Part shown: one piece after another, positions 48,994 to 57,751 of the stretch
How the letters are laid out: every line of letters starts with the position of its first letter
Position numbering within the stretch: the stretch's first letter is position 1
Source: a virus
Direction: 5' to 3' (one strand)
IMG/VR virus record: IMGVR_UViG_3300050343_000230
Location: 1-64,000 of that record
Length of the DNA stretch: 64,000 bases
Position numbers and translations under genes: made by a program
The notes under the pieces: generated by a model
Seen by the model: the letters and a program-made list of their open reading frames with translations, nothing else
The model's database searches: none
Told to the model about the DNA's origin: nothing

Positions 48994-49690
48994 CTATATC
49001 TTGCCGAGTCTGCGTATTGCTTTCTATTTTAGGATCTCTAATTGTTGGCCTATACAACTGTTTTAATAGGTAATCAATTGTCTGTCCTTTGCTTTGACGC
49101 AAAGCCATGATGGCATGTTTCTGCGGATCCCAATCCAGGGACAAGTATTGGAATGAAACTGGCCTGCGCTTAGCAGAAGAATTAAAGCTGGAGGTTGTAT
49201 GTAAAGGATTTACACAGCTTTCATCACCACAAAGATTGGCTGCTGTTGTTACGTACATCCTGCCCACGTCACCCCAGAAGGCTTGGTAAATAATTTTCTT
49301 TGTCTGCACACGGTCAGTAAGACGACCAGTGTTGTGGCTTCTCCAAGAGGGATAAGACGGTGCTTTAAAACTTTTACGCACATGCCAGCAACCTTCGTGA
49401 GGTGCCTCTGGATTATCCATCACCACGTTTTTCATCACCCTAGTAAGGATGTTCTGGTAATCTCTGTGGATAAAGTTCAGATCAAGACCACAAACGTTGG
49501 ATTCGATCTTCAAAGCGCAGTGATAACACCAGTGTCTTTCTGAGTCTCGTATGCGATGACCGAGATGGCAGGGAAAACCAAGGTAGAAACCTTGCTCTTC
49601 AAGGGAACCATTGGGATCTAGGTAACGAAAACTCCTGTCAATCACTGCTTTCTTGCCTCTGATGCCCTTCCTGTCATCAACATTGGCCAT
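48950..49690 (-). CDS. Zinc-binding HNH-type endonuclease (246 aa)
   Basis: Two zinc ribbons are visible: CHLGHRIRD with HWCYHC near residues 41-58, and a C-terminal CGDESCVNPLHTTSSFN near 155-170, whose C-x(4)-C-V-N-P-x-H is typical of phage HNH endonucleases of the homing type. Between them is a basic stretch (WHVRKSFKAPSYPSWRSHNT). It lies just beside the inverted-repeat array at 49.7 kb, so it could act there. Promoter-like TAGAATAAAA lies 43 bases upstream. Confidence 0.75.
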   Translation of the reverse strand: MANVDDRKGIRGKKAVIDRSFRYLDPNGSLEEQGFYLGFPCHLGHRIRDSERHWCYHCALKIESNVCGLDLNFIHRDYQNILTRVMKNVVMDNPEAPHEGCWHVRKSFKAPSYPSWRSHNTGRLTDRVQTKKIIYQAFWGDVGRMYVTTAANLCGDESCVNPLHTTSSFNSSAKRRPVSFQYLSLDWDPQKHAIMALRQSKGQTIDYLLKQLYRPTIRDPKIESNTQTRQDIDDEPERTSKGAITI

Positions 49691-49700
49691 AGTTCAAGCA

Positions 49701-49876
49701 AAGTTGAGGAGTTGAGGGTCCAATACTAACTCTTTTATTCTATGCAGTGTCATTTTAGCCCGACATTTTAGCCGTAACTTTAGCCCTCAGACAGCGCAGG
49801 CCCAAAATCGCGGCCAAAGTTGCAGGCCAAAATGACACTACATACATGAAGGGAGTAGGAATGAACCCCTCAACTT
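49701..49876. repeat. Nested inverted-repeat array, six iterons
   Basis: The 261-base gap between two leftward genes contains a near-symmetric structure. Outer arms AAGTTGAGG (49701-49709) and CCTCAACTT (49868-49876). Inner perfect arms AGTGTCATTTT (49746-49756) and AAAATGACACT (49829-49839). Inside, TTTAGCC stands three times (49754, 49767, 49779) and its mirror form GGCCAAA or GGCCCAAA three times (49799, 49812, 49825), with 12-13 base period. The inner arms align over about 46 bases. Candidate origin, partition site or operator. Confidence 0.75.
49733..49742 (-). promoter_or_regulatory. Promoter-like element TAGAATAAAA
   Basis: Reads 49742 to 49733, 42 bases before the HNH gene start, and only four bases from the inner arm of the inverted-repeat array, so proteins bound at the array could control it. 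Confidence 0.45.
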
Positions 49877-49927
49877 CTGAACTCCAACCGTCGCATTTGA
49901 ATCTCAGACTGAGACTGGTTAGCCATT

Positions 49928-49946
49928 AAAAAAGCCCCGAAGGGCT
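49928..49946 (-). terminator. Rho-independent terminator
   Basis: On the minus strand: AGCCC (49946-49942), loop TTCG, GGGCT (49937-49933), then a run of T (49933-49928). It begins five bases after the glycosyltransferase stop and ends the leftward primase/glycosyltransferase transcript. The UUCG tetraloop makes it strong. Confidence 0.88.
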
Positions 49947-49951
49947 GGTGG

Positions 49952-51208
49952 TCAGTCAGCCACGCCTACTGGTTCAAGCTTCTTTCCACCCTTGCGGCGA
50001 CGGCGTACCTTGGGGCGGGGGGGCTCGATCTCTTTCAGGGTCTCAGCAAAGACTTCCTCGAACTGGTAAGCGACGGTATCCCACTGGTACTTGGTATCCG
50101 TGGCACGTTCATAGCAAGCCTTGCCAACCTCTTCAAGCTTCTCGCGATTCTCATATAAGTCGCAAAGGATCTCACAGAGATGCTCGGCGCTAGGCACCGG
50201 CATATCACGGTTGTAGTTCATGTCCACATCAATGAAGCAGTTATCGATCAATGGTGCGGCACCTTCAAAGATCTCCTTGAGACTCGTGTGATTAGGCACC
50301 ACCTGGGCGATGCCACAGGCGGCGGACTCATGGTTGACTAACCCGTGTCCCTCACCTTTACAAGTATTTACCGAGACATCGGCCGTGTTGTAGATAAGAT
50401 TCAGTAACTCAACAGGGACTGAAGGCGGATGCGGAGACTGAGCAGTCATGACGATCCTGCCATTGGGATCCAGCCCACGCTTGAGCATCTCCCTGGAGAA
50501 CAGGGGCATGATGTCCCACCCTTGATCTTTCAATCCCATGTGAAGATACAGCTTGGTATCTGGTCGGCCAACGGCGAACTGAGCAAAAGCATCAATCGTG
50601 ATATCGATGCGCTTACGTCCTTGGTTCCGATTTCCATTGAAAACAATGAAGCCCTCCTCGGGAATGCCGAGTTTTTTCCTCGCTTCCTTCTTATTGACAG
50701 AGAAGAACTGTCCGTCAGTGACGCCGTGGGGGATTACAGTCACAGGCTTTTGGATTCCTGCGGCCATAAGTTCGTAAGCCCCGAAGTCTGTGTAGACAAC
50801 AATGTTGTCCCAGGCATTGGCGTGGTCTTTCAAGCAGCCCGTCCAGCCGTAGCTGTCCATCGGCATGTAAGCAATGAACTTAAAGTGCTTTGCTTCATGC
50901 AGATCCTTGATCTTGGCATAGATCGCATTGACGATCCACGCATCATTATTGATAAAAATCAGATCGGGTTTTTCCTTCTCAACGATCTCGCGGACACGAA
51001 GAGTACCGAAGGGCTCCGTTTGGAAACGGTTGGATGAGGGATACATCTTGAAGTCCTTCTGGAATTCATTTGGATCACCCCACCAGTTATTACCCAATAC
51101 AACGATCTCATATTTATCTTTCAATCGTGTAATCAAATTTTCTGTTACACGAGCAAAGCCAGTACGAGCAACGATGTCACCTGACCATAGGATCTTCGGC
51201 TTCGACAT
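49952..51208 (-). CDS. Glycosyltransferase family 4-like (418 aa)
   Basis: ATG at 51208 is chosen (MSKPKILWSGDIVARTGFAR); the longer frame has a poor start. GT-B features: ILWSGD..ARTGFARVTENL at the N-terminus, VTVIPHGVTDGQFF near residue 180, FNGNRNQGRKRIDI near 210, and the donor-site CKGEGHGLVNHESAACG near 310. It moves a sugar from a nucleotide-sugar to an unknown acceptor. The basic end (PKVRRRRKGGKK) is unusual. It overlaps the primase gene by 32 bases. Confidence 0.88.
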   Translation of the reverse strand: MSKPKILWSGDIVARTGFARVTENLITRLKDKYEIVVLGNNWWGDPNEFQKDFKMYPSSNRFQTEPFGTLRVREIVEKEKPDLIFINNDAWIVNAIYAKIKDLHEAKHFKFIAYMPMDSYGWTGCLKDHANAWDNIVVYTDFGAYELMAAGIQKPVTVIPHGVTDGQFFSVNKKEARKKLGIPEEGFIVFNGNRNQGRKRIDITIDAFAQFAVGRPDTKLYLHMGLKDQGWDIMPLFSREMLKRGLDPNGRIVMTAQSPHPPSVPVELLNLIYNTADVSVNTCKGEGHGLVNHESAACGIAQVVPNHTSLKEIFEGAAPLIDNCFIDVDMNYNRDMPVPSAEHLCEILCDLYENREKLEEVGKACYERATDTKYQWDTVAYQFEEVFAETLKEIEPPRPKVRRRRKGGKKLEPVGVAD

Positions 51209-53792
51209 TAGTATTCTTAACCTTATGTTCGAGCTGTATGTTACCGTAAAAATCACGGTACTTGTTAACATCCTGGGCTAAATCAATCAGGGAAGGATAA
51301 CCAGAATCAGTTTCATAGCTACGGATTCTAATGTTGAACAGCTGAATAGTTCGCTGATTCCCCTTGTAAACATTGAGGTTTAGCTGATGGTTGAGGATAT
51401 CCATGAGCATGTTTTCAAACCGTGCTCGTGACATCATATTCACATTGTTGTTACGGCAAAACTCACCGTAGTTGGCATAGAGCCTTGTCTCTGCGTAGTG
51501 ATAATAAGTACGAGCATCCTTAGCAGCAGGCTTGCAATCACCGATGTAGGACATGCAGTTGTTGTCGAACACGATGTTGGTATGCAGCCAGTCCATGATT
51601 GGATTGGATCGGATGTGTTGTTGCGTCGTGAATTTCTGGAAATAAGCAACCCGCTCTTGGGTTTGTAGCAGATAGCTACGCATGTCCTCTTCTGACATTT
51701 GCAGTACCCAGTTGACCAGTCCTGGCATATAAGGAGCAAACTCTCCAGATGTGGTATGGCGATCACAATTAATCAGAACCCTTTGCTGCTTTGCATTACC
51801 AGTGAAGGGACGATCAAAAGGAATTGTTAAGCGACGACGAAACAAGCCAGAGCTTGGGTCAGTAGTTTGGATCTGTTCGTTGGCTGTGATCATGATCAAG
51901 CCATCAAATTTAAATGTTGATTCTGTCTGCTTGTACTTGTGCTCACAGTTGATCAAGTCAGTACCCGTCAGGGCTTTGAGCATTGAAACGTTGCCGCCGT
52001 AACGCTCAACATCATTGAATAGCAGAAGCTTTTTATTAACAAGTTTGGAGGTTTCAAATCTGTTTTTCTCAAGCCGTTCCATGGTTGAGACTGCTGCATT
52101 GTCGAAACCAACCAGTGCATGACAGAGGTTTGCGAAAGTTGACTTACCGGATTTACCGGGTCCGACAATCTCAACAAAGCGTTGGATACTATCTGCGCTA
52201 GTAAGTACAGCCCTTAACCATGCACGAAGGAGTTGCACTCGCTCCCAATCATTGTGCTGTGTAAATTTCAGCCAGCGAACAATAGGTTCGCAGGTTGCGC
52301 TTGAGTCATACTCATAAGGCAATGAACGGTTGATGTAGTTTTCTTTCTTAAAGCCCTCAATCTCCTCTGTTGCAGTATTGAAAATGCCATTACGGAACAG
52401 GATCAACTCTTTATTAATGTTCCATTCAGAATTCTGCAGTGACTGAGACAACAAAATATACTGATCATTGATGGTGGAAACACCAAAACCCCTTGGCAGT
52501 AGTTCGTTTTTGATACGACTGAGCATGGAGTACAGCTCATGTTTCATCTCAGCTTCTGAAACCCCACTCCACAAACCCCATGCTTCACGTTCATAGATAT
52601 AGAACTGGTTTGAAGCAGGATCAAAGAGCAACTTACCGGCAAACATCTGGGTCAAAATGTCACACAGTTCGTTCGCTGGCGCATTTCGTTTTTTATTCAT
52701 CTCATTACCATCGGCATCGCCATCGAACTGCCGAGACTTTGGGAAGGTTTGCACCCTATTAAATGTGATTTCATCAGGTACTTCGGGTTCAGAATCCAAC
52801 ATTGCTTTCAACATGTCGCTTAGTGCCTCTATTGATTCATCGGCTACCGGCATTGCCCGGTATTCCTGAGATGGCTTGAAGCCATACTGTTTTGCATTGT
52901 GATATAAGGTGCCAGCTGTGATACCACCACCAGAAGAAAATGACCGCCACTTTTGATGGCAGGCACCATTCCTATATTTTTCAGACTGCTTAGACCATTC
53001 ATCCCACTCATCACAGAGTGCTTCATCAACTGAATGCAAGGCTTGACCTGCGGTCAGCCATGCGTCGTAATCATCAGCACATTCGGGAGGCAAAGTCCAT
53101 AATGCTTTGACTGCTTCTTTAACTTCAAAGTCATGGCCTAGTTTTGCATTGATAGCAAAGGATTCGCCATACATACGCGAATGCGTTTCGTTTGGCTTAC
53201 CTTGCTTCATATTCTTCAGTACAATGCCAGCAAGAATCCAATCAGGAATCTCAGGCAATTCTTTAGAAAAAGTGAAGTCCTCTTGCTCTTTCGTGAAGTA
53301 GCCCTCAGTATCCGGGTGCATACCCATGAGGACGCCTTGGCACCGCTTCCAAAGTATTTCAAGTTTCTCGCCATCCCCTTCTGCATGCCAGGCATATTTA
53401 TTACGGATGAACTTATCCCAATTGTTTTTGGAAACACGGTAGAGCTTACGCTCTCTACCCTCTCTGCCACTACAGATTGTCAGGGTTGGAGGGAGTGCTT
53501 CGTTGAGGGGCAATCCACTTTCTTTTTTAATAAGTTCGTAAACAGTAGGGCCATCGATGTCAATCCAGACCAAACCATAGGGCTCGTTGTAAACAGGCCC
53601 ACCAATAAGACCAACAGCTTTGGCACGTCCTTCTTCTAGTTCTTTCCCAACATCTTCTACTGCGTATGGTTTGTTTTGCCAGCCCTGGATGTAAGGGTTT
53701 TTTCTATCACCAATCGGGGTAAGAGGCCAGTCAAGAGGGATTAAGCCAAGATTAATTTCGCCGGGTTTTAATGCTGAAGACATTTGATTCAC
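51177..53792 (-). CDS. Primase-polymerase / SF3 helicase
   Basis: 871 residues. N-terminal prim-pol-like domain with GLVWIDIDGP (metal-binding D78 and D80); a PriCT-2-like middle (DYDAWLTAGQALHS, EWDEWSKQSEKYRNGACHQK); then the D5-type helicase: Walker A GPGKSGKST, Walker B KLLLFNDVERYGG and sensor LIMITANEQ. It unwinds DNA and primes replication. GTG 53792 overlaps the previous stop and has GAGGA before it. This replaces the T4 and T7 types of replicative helicase usual in cyanophages. Confidence 0.93.
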   Translation of the reverse strand: MNQMSSALKPGEINLGLIPLDWPLTPIGDRKNPYIQGWQNKPYAVEDVGKELEEGRAKAVGLIGGPVYNEPYGLVWIDIDGPTVYELIKKESGLPLNEALPPTLTICSGREGRERKLYRVSKNNWDKFIRNKYAWHAEGDGEKLEILWKRCQGVLMGMHPDTEGYFTKEQEDFTFSKELPEIPDWILAGIVLKNMKQGKPNETHSRMYGESFAINAKLGHDFEVKEAVKALWTLPPECADDYDAWLTAGQALHSVDEALCDEWDEWSKQSEKYRNGACHQKWRSFSSGGGITAGTLYHNAKQYGFKPSQEYRAMPVADESIEALSDMLKAMLDSEPEVPDEITFNRVQTFPKSRQFDGDADGNEMNKKRNAPANELCDILTQMFAGKLLFDPASNQFYIYEREAWGLWSGVSEAEMKHELYSMLSRIKNELLPRGFGVSTINDQYILLSQSLQNSEWNINKELILFRNGIFNTATEEIEGFKKENYINRSLPYEYDSSATCEPIVRWLKFTQHNDWERVQLLRAWLRAVLTSADSIQRFVEIVGPGKSGKSTFANLCHALVGFDNAAVSTMERLEKNRFETSKLVNKKLLLFNDVERYGGNVSMLKALTGTDLINCEHKYKQTESTFKFDGLIMITANEQIQTTDPSSGLFRRRLTIPFDRPFTGNAKQQRVLINCDRHTTSGEFAPYMPGLVNWVLQMSEEDMRSYLLQTQERVAYFQKFTTQQHIRSNPIMDWLHTNIVFDNNCMSYIGDCKPAAKDARTYYHYAETRLYANYGEFCRNNNVNMMSRARFENMLMDILNHQLNLNVYKGNQRTIQLFNIRIRSYETDSGYPSLIDLAQDVNKYRDFYGNIQLEHKVKNTNVEAEDPMVR

Positions 53793-54010
53793 TACTGGAT
53801 CCTCACTGTAAGTTGTTTTGAGTTGTTTGTAGATTTTTTTGCAATGTCGTAAGCATGTGCGTGAGCGTCTGAGGGCAACAGAAAGCAGTCACCATCACAA
53901 GCTTCATCCAAAGCCTGTGTGATCGCTGAGATCCATTGCCCTGTCTGGATTCTTATCTCCATAGGGCCTCTTTTGTTTGCGTCTTTTAATCTTAGTTGTA
54001 CTGAATCCAA
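53792..54010 (-). CDS. Hypothetical small protein (72 aa)
   Basis: TTG start; TAGTG overlap with the primase gene. Contains EIRIQTGQWISAITQALDEA and CDGDCFLLPSDAHAHAYDIA; short alpha/beta fold. Probably co-translated with the primase. Not recognised. Confidence 0.6.
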   Translation of the reverse strand: MDSVQLRLKDANKRGPMEIRIQTGQWISAITQALDEACDGDCFLLPSDAHAHAYDIAKKSTNNSKQLTVRIQ

Positions 54011-54027
54011 GAAAAATTAGAGTGAAA

Positions 54028-54037
54028 TAGAATAAAT
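54028..54037 (+). promoter_or_regulatory. Promoter-like element TAGAATAAAT
   Basis: Ends 16 bases before the ATG at 54054, the only rightward gene in this stretch, so the element alone should drive it. Confidence 0.55.
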
Positions 54038-54053
54038 AAAAAGATCAGGCAAG

Positions 54054-54848
54054 ATGTACGGTAACAATTTTGATTACACAGGACAACAGCCTGATGTAGA
54101 TCGTGAGATCTTGCAAGAGATCATGGATGATACGCGAAACAATACAAATAAATACACCGCACAAGGATTCCCAGATTCTGACATGGGAGATCGGTTTGAA
54201 GAAGCTGGTGTCGGTGATGTTAGTGCCTTTTTAGACGAAGCTTATGCACCTTTTATACCTGAGCAAACTCCGTCTTATGCAGACTTTATGTCGAAGACAC
54301 CCCAAAATATTGCCAATACAATTGGGGCAGTGCAAGCGCAATATCAAACAGGACGTGCTGCTAGAACACAAGACTTTCAAAACATACTGAATGACGTAAA
54401 AAAATATACGTATGGTGATGATGATGCCTTTGCTAATGCCGGTTCACCAGCAATTCCTAACACTGTAGATCTAGATAATTTGAATGGAAACAACGCAGCT
54501 GCTGCAGAAATTGATGCTCTTAGAATCAAACGTATCCAGGCAGTTGATGGCGAGCCTCTAGAATATTTTGCTGACACATTCGGTAAATCATTTGGTCTTA
54601 ATGACTACGACAGATTACTGGCAGGAGGCCAGAGTGAAGATGTTATACAAGGTCGTATAAACCAGTACGCAAAAGAAGGAGGTACGTTTGGCGCAGGAGT
54701 AAAACAAATGGACTTTTTTGAACCACGCCCTACTATTGGTAGCTTTATGAAAGGCAGTGGCTTTGGTAAAGAAGATAAAGCACGAGCCCAAGGAGCAGGT
54801 TACTCTAATGCTGAAATCAGGGAATGGAAGAAAAAAACTGGTAATTAA
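54054..54848 (+). CDS. Putative virion protein, isolated rightward gene (264 aa)
   Basis: Hydrophilic, acidic, Ala/Asn/Asp/Gly-rich; its style (EEAGVGDVSAFLDEAYAPF, FGKSFGLNDYDRLLAGGQ) matches the virion proteins at 0.8-9.3 kb. It stands alone between leftward genes with its own promoter-like element. Likely a late protein moved away from the main operon. Convergent four-base overlap with the nuclease gene. Confidence 0.65.
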   Translation: MYGNNFDYTGQQPDVDREILQEIMDDTRNNTNKYTAQGFPDSDMGDRFEEAGVGDVSAFLDEAYAPFIPEQTPSYADFMSKTPQNIANTIGAVQAQYQTGRAARTQDFQNILNDVKKYTYGDDDAFANAGSPAIPNTVDLDNLNGNNAAAAEIDALRIKRIQAVDGEPLEYFADTFGKSFGLNDYDRLLAGGQSEDVIQGRINQYAKEGGTFGAGVKQMDFFEPRPTIGSFMKGSGFGKEDKARAQGAGYSNAEIREWKKKTGN

Positions 54849-55693
54849 ATAAGGTCTCTGTCATAGACAGGGCAACGGTCAAGTTGTTTGTAGTATTCCT
54901 CTACAACCTTTAGCCATTTGTCCTGACAAGAATCAAGATGACGACGAGAGATTTTAAAGAGCTGCGTATCCTCTGGTGTTGACACAAGGATGGCAGCTTG
55001 CTGTACTTTCATGTTTAATGTCTGCTCAATACCAAGGGCATAAGCTCCTAGCTGCAAGCATGTTTTATTAAACTTCATATAACCACCAAGACGATCCCGC
55101 CATTCCACACTTCCCTTTGGCAAATCTTTAGGCCACCATCTGCAATATGGCTTTACGCTGGTCTTCAGGTCAGCAAGTGTCAGCTTGTTGCCTGCAACTC
55201 CAATGATGTCAGGTGATCCGACCCATGGTCTCTCTTCCTCGTCCCTTCCCCACACGCGCCCGATACCATCTTCGGATAAAGCGAACTCGTGTTCACGCTT
55301 CAGCGGTGTTTCGGCCCAAAGCACTTCTTGGAATTGGTCAAGAATCTCTGGCATCCCGGTCCAAAAGTTTGCGTAATCCGGAAGAACGTCAAAGGCTTCT
55401 TGCTTCAGGTACATCTCCATACAGCTATGTATCGCCGTACCACGTTCTGCTGCAGCTTCTTTGACACCAGGATTATTCTTGGACCACATCTCAAGCTTTT
55501 TCTTATTAGCTTCTGATGCGGTCTCTGAAATTATTGTTGTTACAGATGCTGCTGGCCCTGTCTGGAACGGGGTTTGATAGTGCCGTTTACCATTGATAGT
55601 GACCCTGGCAGGCTTATTGTTTAACGCTTTAAACTCTTCGGGGTCACGAGTATAAATGTCAAAGACAGTTTCAGTATCTGTGTATCCAACCAC
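54845..55693 (-). CDS. PD-(D/E)XK exonuclease, MGME1-like (282 aa)
   Basis: GTG start. Motifs: VTTIISETAS near residue 51, AAAERGTAIHSCMEMYL near 83, GSPDIIGVAGNKLTLADLKT with the catalytic D...D-x-K near 158-178, and CLQLGAYALGIEQ (the family QLxAYA). RecB/MGME1-type exonucleases of this kind occur in several cyanophages and are thought to process DNA ends in replication or break down host DNA. It sits beside the primase group. The gap to the divergent gene is only about 8 bases. Confidence 0.88.
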   Translation of the reverse strand: MVGYTDTETVFDIYTRDPEEFKALNNKPARVTINGKRHYQTPFQTGPAASVTTIISETASEANKKKLEMWSKNNPGVKEAAAERGTAIHSCMEMYLKQEAFDVLPDYANFWTGMPEILDQFQEVLWAETPLKREHEFALSEDGIGRVWGRDEEERPWVGSPDIIGVAGNKLTLADLKTSVKPYCRWWPKDLPKGSVEWRDRLGGYMKFNKTCLQLGAYALGIEQTLNMKVQQAAILVSTPEDTQLFKISRRHLDSCQDKWLKVVEEYYKQLDRCPVYDRDLI

Positions 55694-55701
55694 GGCGAGT
55701 T

Positions 55702-56454
55702 GTGTATATTAAGTTGAGTGTAGCGCAATCCCTGGTGAATACAACACAGATCTTTCTCAGCACATTACCAAAAGAAAAGCGAGGAGATTTACCATGGCAA
55801 ATACAAGATGCCATGGAATCTGTACTGGATTGGTATAGCGATACTGACTACACGGTTTACGACAACGAAGCGGTTGAAAAATTTCTTGATACCCATTTCG
55901 AGCCAAAAGTTCGCGCTGCATATGAGAAGCTAAATCCTTTGGCATATAAAGCAGATCTAGCGAGGTACTGCATTCTCTATATCAAAGGAGGATGGTATCT
56001 AGATGTAGGCATCACTGCCCTTGGCAGAGTAGAACCAAAAGAAAATCTATTTGCTTTCCGCAGTATGAATAGATATTCCATGACGAGCTGGGCCTGTGAC
56101 AACGGAATGATCTATTGCAAGGAAGGAAACCCTGCATTGAAACGTGCTATTGATCTTGTAATCTCAAACGTCTCAAATAAGTATTACGGTAAGACACCAT
56201 TGTGTCCCACCGGCCCGTCCCTATGGGGCCGTGCCATTGCAGAATCTGTTAGTGAAGGAAATGAAAGCATGCTTTTTGGTGACTGTGACGAGCTAACACC
56301 CAACCTAATCATCAAAAATAAAGCATTTATCACACCGCAAGGCCAAATCTTGGCTGAATGTAAGCCCACACAAGGTGGTGACCTCACTGGAATGGGAGCA
56401 AGGGACACCAATAACTACAATATTTTCTGGCATAACCGGCAGGTTTACCGTTGA
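55702..56454 (+). CDS. DXD-type glycosyltransferase (250 aa)
   Basis: Shows the Gly_transf_sug layout: VRAAYEKLNPLAYKADLARY, CILYIKGGWYLDVGI and later PTGPSLWGRAIAE. The usual metal-binding D-x-D is here D-V-G (YLDVGI), an odd substitution. Start GTG 55702 has little support; GTG 55735 is an alternative. It would transfer a sugar from a nucleotide-sugar, probably to a glycan or to a virion or host surface component. Overlaps the next, convergent gene by ten bases. Confidence 0.8.
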   Translation: MYIKLSVAQSLVNTTQIFLSTLPKEKRGDLPWQIQDAMESVLDWYSDTDYTVYDNEAVEKFLDTHFEPKVRAAYEKLNPLAYKADLARYCILYIKGGWYLDVGITALGRVEPKENLFAFRSMNRYSMTSWACDNGMIYCKEGNPALKRAIDLVISNVSNKYYGKTPLCPTGPSLWGRAIAESVSEGNESMLFGDCDELTPNLIIKNKAFITPQGQILAECKPTQGGDLTGMGARDTNNYNIFWHNRQVYR

Positions 56455-57089
56455 ATCAATAGTTTTCCTGCTGTCAGGTAGGAGAAACGTGCCTCTGGTA
56501 GGACAGAATTTGCTCCTGTGATCTTTTCTTTTACATTGGTGAAGTAATTTTCCTCTACTTCATCTTCAATAGCTGGTAGTTGTAGACCAGGTAAATCAAA
56601 AGTACACAGGAGATAACCTCCTTTCTTAACCATTGAGAACAAACGGCGTAATATTTGTACATGATTACCATTGACTTCTTCCAACGTCGAGACGTTAATG
56701 ACAAAATCAAATGCTTCCCACCAATCAGACGGTGGGTCTTCTAGCAAATTCCAGAGCGTAGTTCGTGGTAGATCAGATCGTTGGATGTCAGTATGAAGAG
56801 TTTCATATCCACGGCCATCTAATGCATCTTTGAATTCTTTGTGGCAAGTATAAGGGCCGCCTTCAAAGCCCCAGCTGGTGTTATGAACAGTAGAAGCTTT
56901 GCTATCTTTAGTCCGTGGTTTTGCTCCTAACTTTTCTAACGTTTGAAGTACCCATTCATATTCATATACACGAGACCATGCACCCCACTTGACATCTGAC
57001 GGATCATCTGTAGAAAAATTTCTAAATTCAAGAACATCAAAGTCCTCGATAGGCCCCGTCACAAGCTTACGTACTTTACGATTCGGCAT
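56445..57089 (-). CDS. Putative SAM-dependent methyltransferase (214 aa)
   Basis: ATG at 57089 is preferred to TTG 57101. A Rossmann-like pattern is weakly seen: GGPYTCHKEFKDALDGRGYE near residue 76, FDFVINVSTLEEVNGNHVQI near 126 and MVKKGGYLLCTFDLPGLQLP near 156. The last is typical of class I methyltransferases. Motif I is not a clear G-x-G, so function is less certain than for the next gene. Part of the glycan island. Confidence 0.65.
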   Translation of the reverse strand: MPNRKVRKLVTGPIEDFDVLEFRNFSTDDPSDVKWGAWSRVYEYEWVLQTLEKLGAKPRTKDSKASTVHNTSWGFEGGPYTCHKEFKDALDGRGYETLHTDIQRSDLPRTTLWNLLEDPPSDWWEAFDFVINVSTLEEVNGNHVQILRRLFSMVKKGGYLLCTFDLPGLQLPAIEDEVEENYFTNVKEKITGANSVLPEARFSYLTAGKLLIQR

Positions 57090-57103
57090 GCACCGGCTCA
57101 AAA

Positions 57104-57751
57104 CTACGTTAAGTATAAGGATAAATACAGAGAATACATCTCTTTTACTTTTGGTTTGTTCAGCGGACCATCGTAAACATGGCTATGGAAATATTGATTC
57201 ATGAAGTCATAAGGCTCTAGTTCTAAGTTGATAGGTCTAAAGACAGACCCGATAGCAAGATCTGTATTGGCTTTACATGTCTTGTTGGTGGTAACAAGCA
57301 AAAGCTTACCGACTCTTGACGCTTCTTTTAAGTATTGAATGTTGTATGCAGTAGGCAGATGCTCTAATGTATGGCGGCATAAGATCAAATCAAATGCATT
57401 GTTAGCTTGATCCTCTAAAAAGGAAAGAGAATCTGTATGGACAAAGCGAGTATGACTATTGCCATAGGTGAAATTATTTCTGACTACAAGTTCTTCTACG
57501 ATGTCTAACCCTGTGTAGTCAGGCAGTCGTTCAGCTAATCTCTTCATCCAATTCCAGTCACCGCAAGAGGTATCAAGCATGCAGTTGACATTGAACTCAC
57601 TGACAATATCGGTGAAATTCTCTAGCAAAGAACCTGCATAACTCATGGTGCTGCCTTCACCACTGCGTGATTCGGCAGACCCCCAGAAATTAGAACGATA
57701 GATATCGGTGAATGTTTCTTCTAAAGCGTGACACTCTTTACTGTTTTCCAT
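57104..57751 (-). CDS. Class I SAM-dependent methyltransferase (215 aa)
   Basis: Motif I MLDTSCGDWNWMKRLAE at residues of about 58-74, acidic TGLDIVEELVV, motif IV-like NAFDLILCRHTLEHLPTAYN and a later strand (VGKLLLVTTNK). In this island it probably methylates a sugar or small molecule rather than DNA, since no target-recognition domain is visible. Overlaps the glycosyltransferase gene by 31 bases. Confidence 0.82.
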   Translation of the reverse strand: MENSKECHALEETFTDIYRSNFWGSAESRSGEGSTMSYAGSLLENFTDIVSEFNVNCMLDTSCGDWNWMKRLAERLPDYTGLDIVEELVVRNNFTYGNSHTRFVHTDSLSFLEDQANNAFDLILCRHTLEHLPTAYNIQYLKEASRVGKLLLVTTNKTCKANTDLAIGSVFRPINLELEPYDFMNQYFHSHVYDGPLNKPKVKEMYSLYLSLYLT

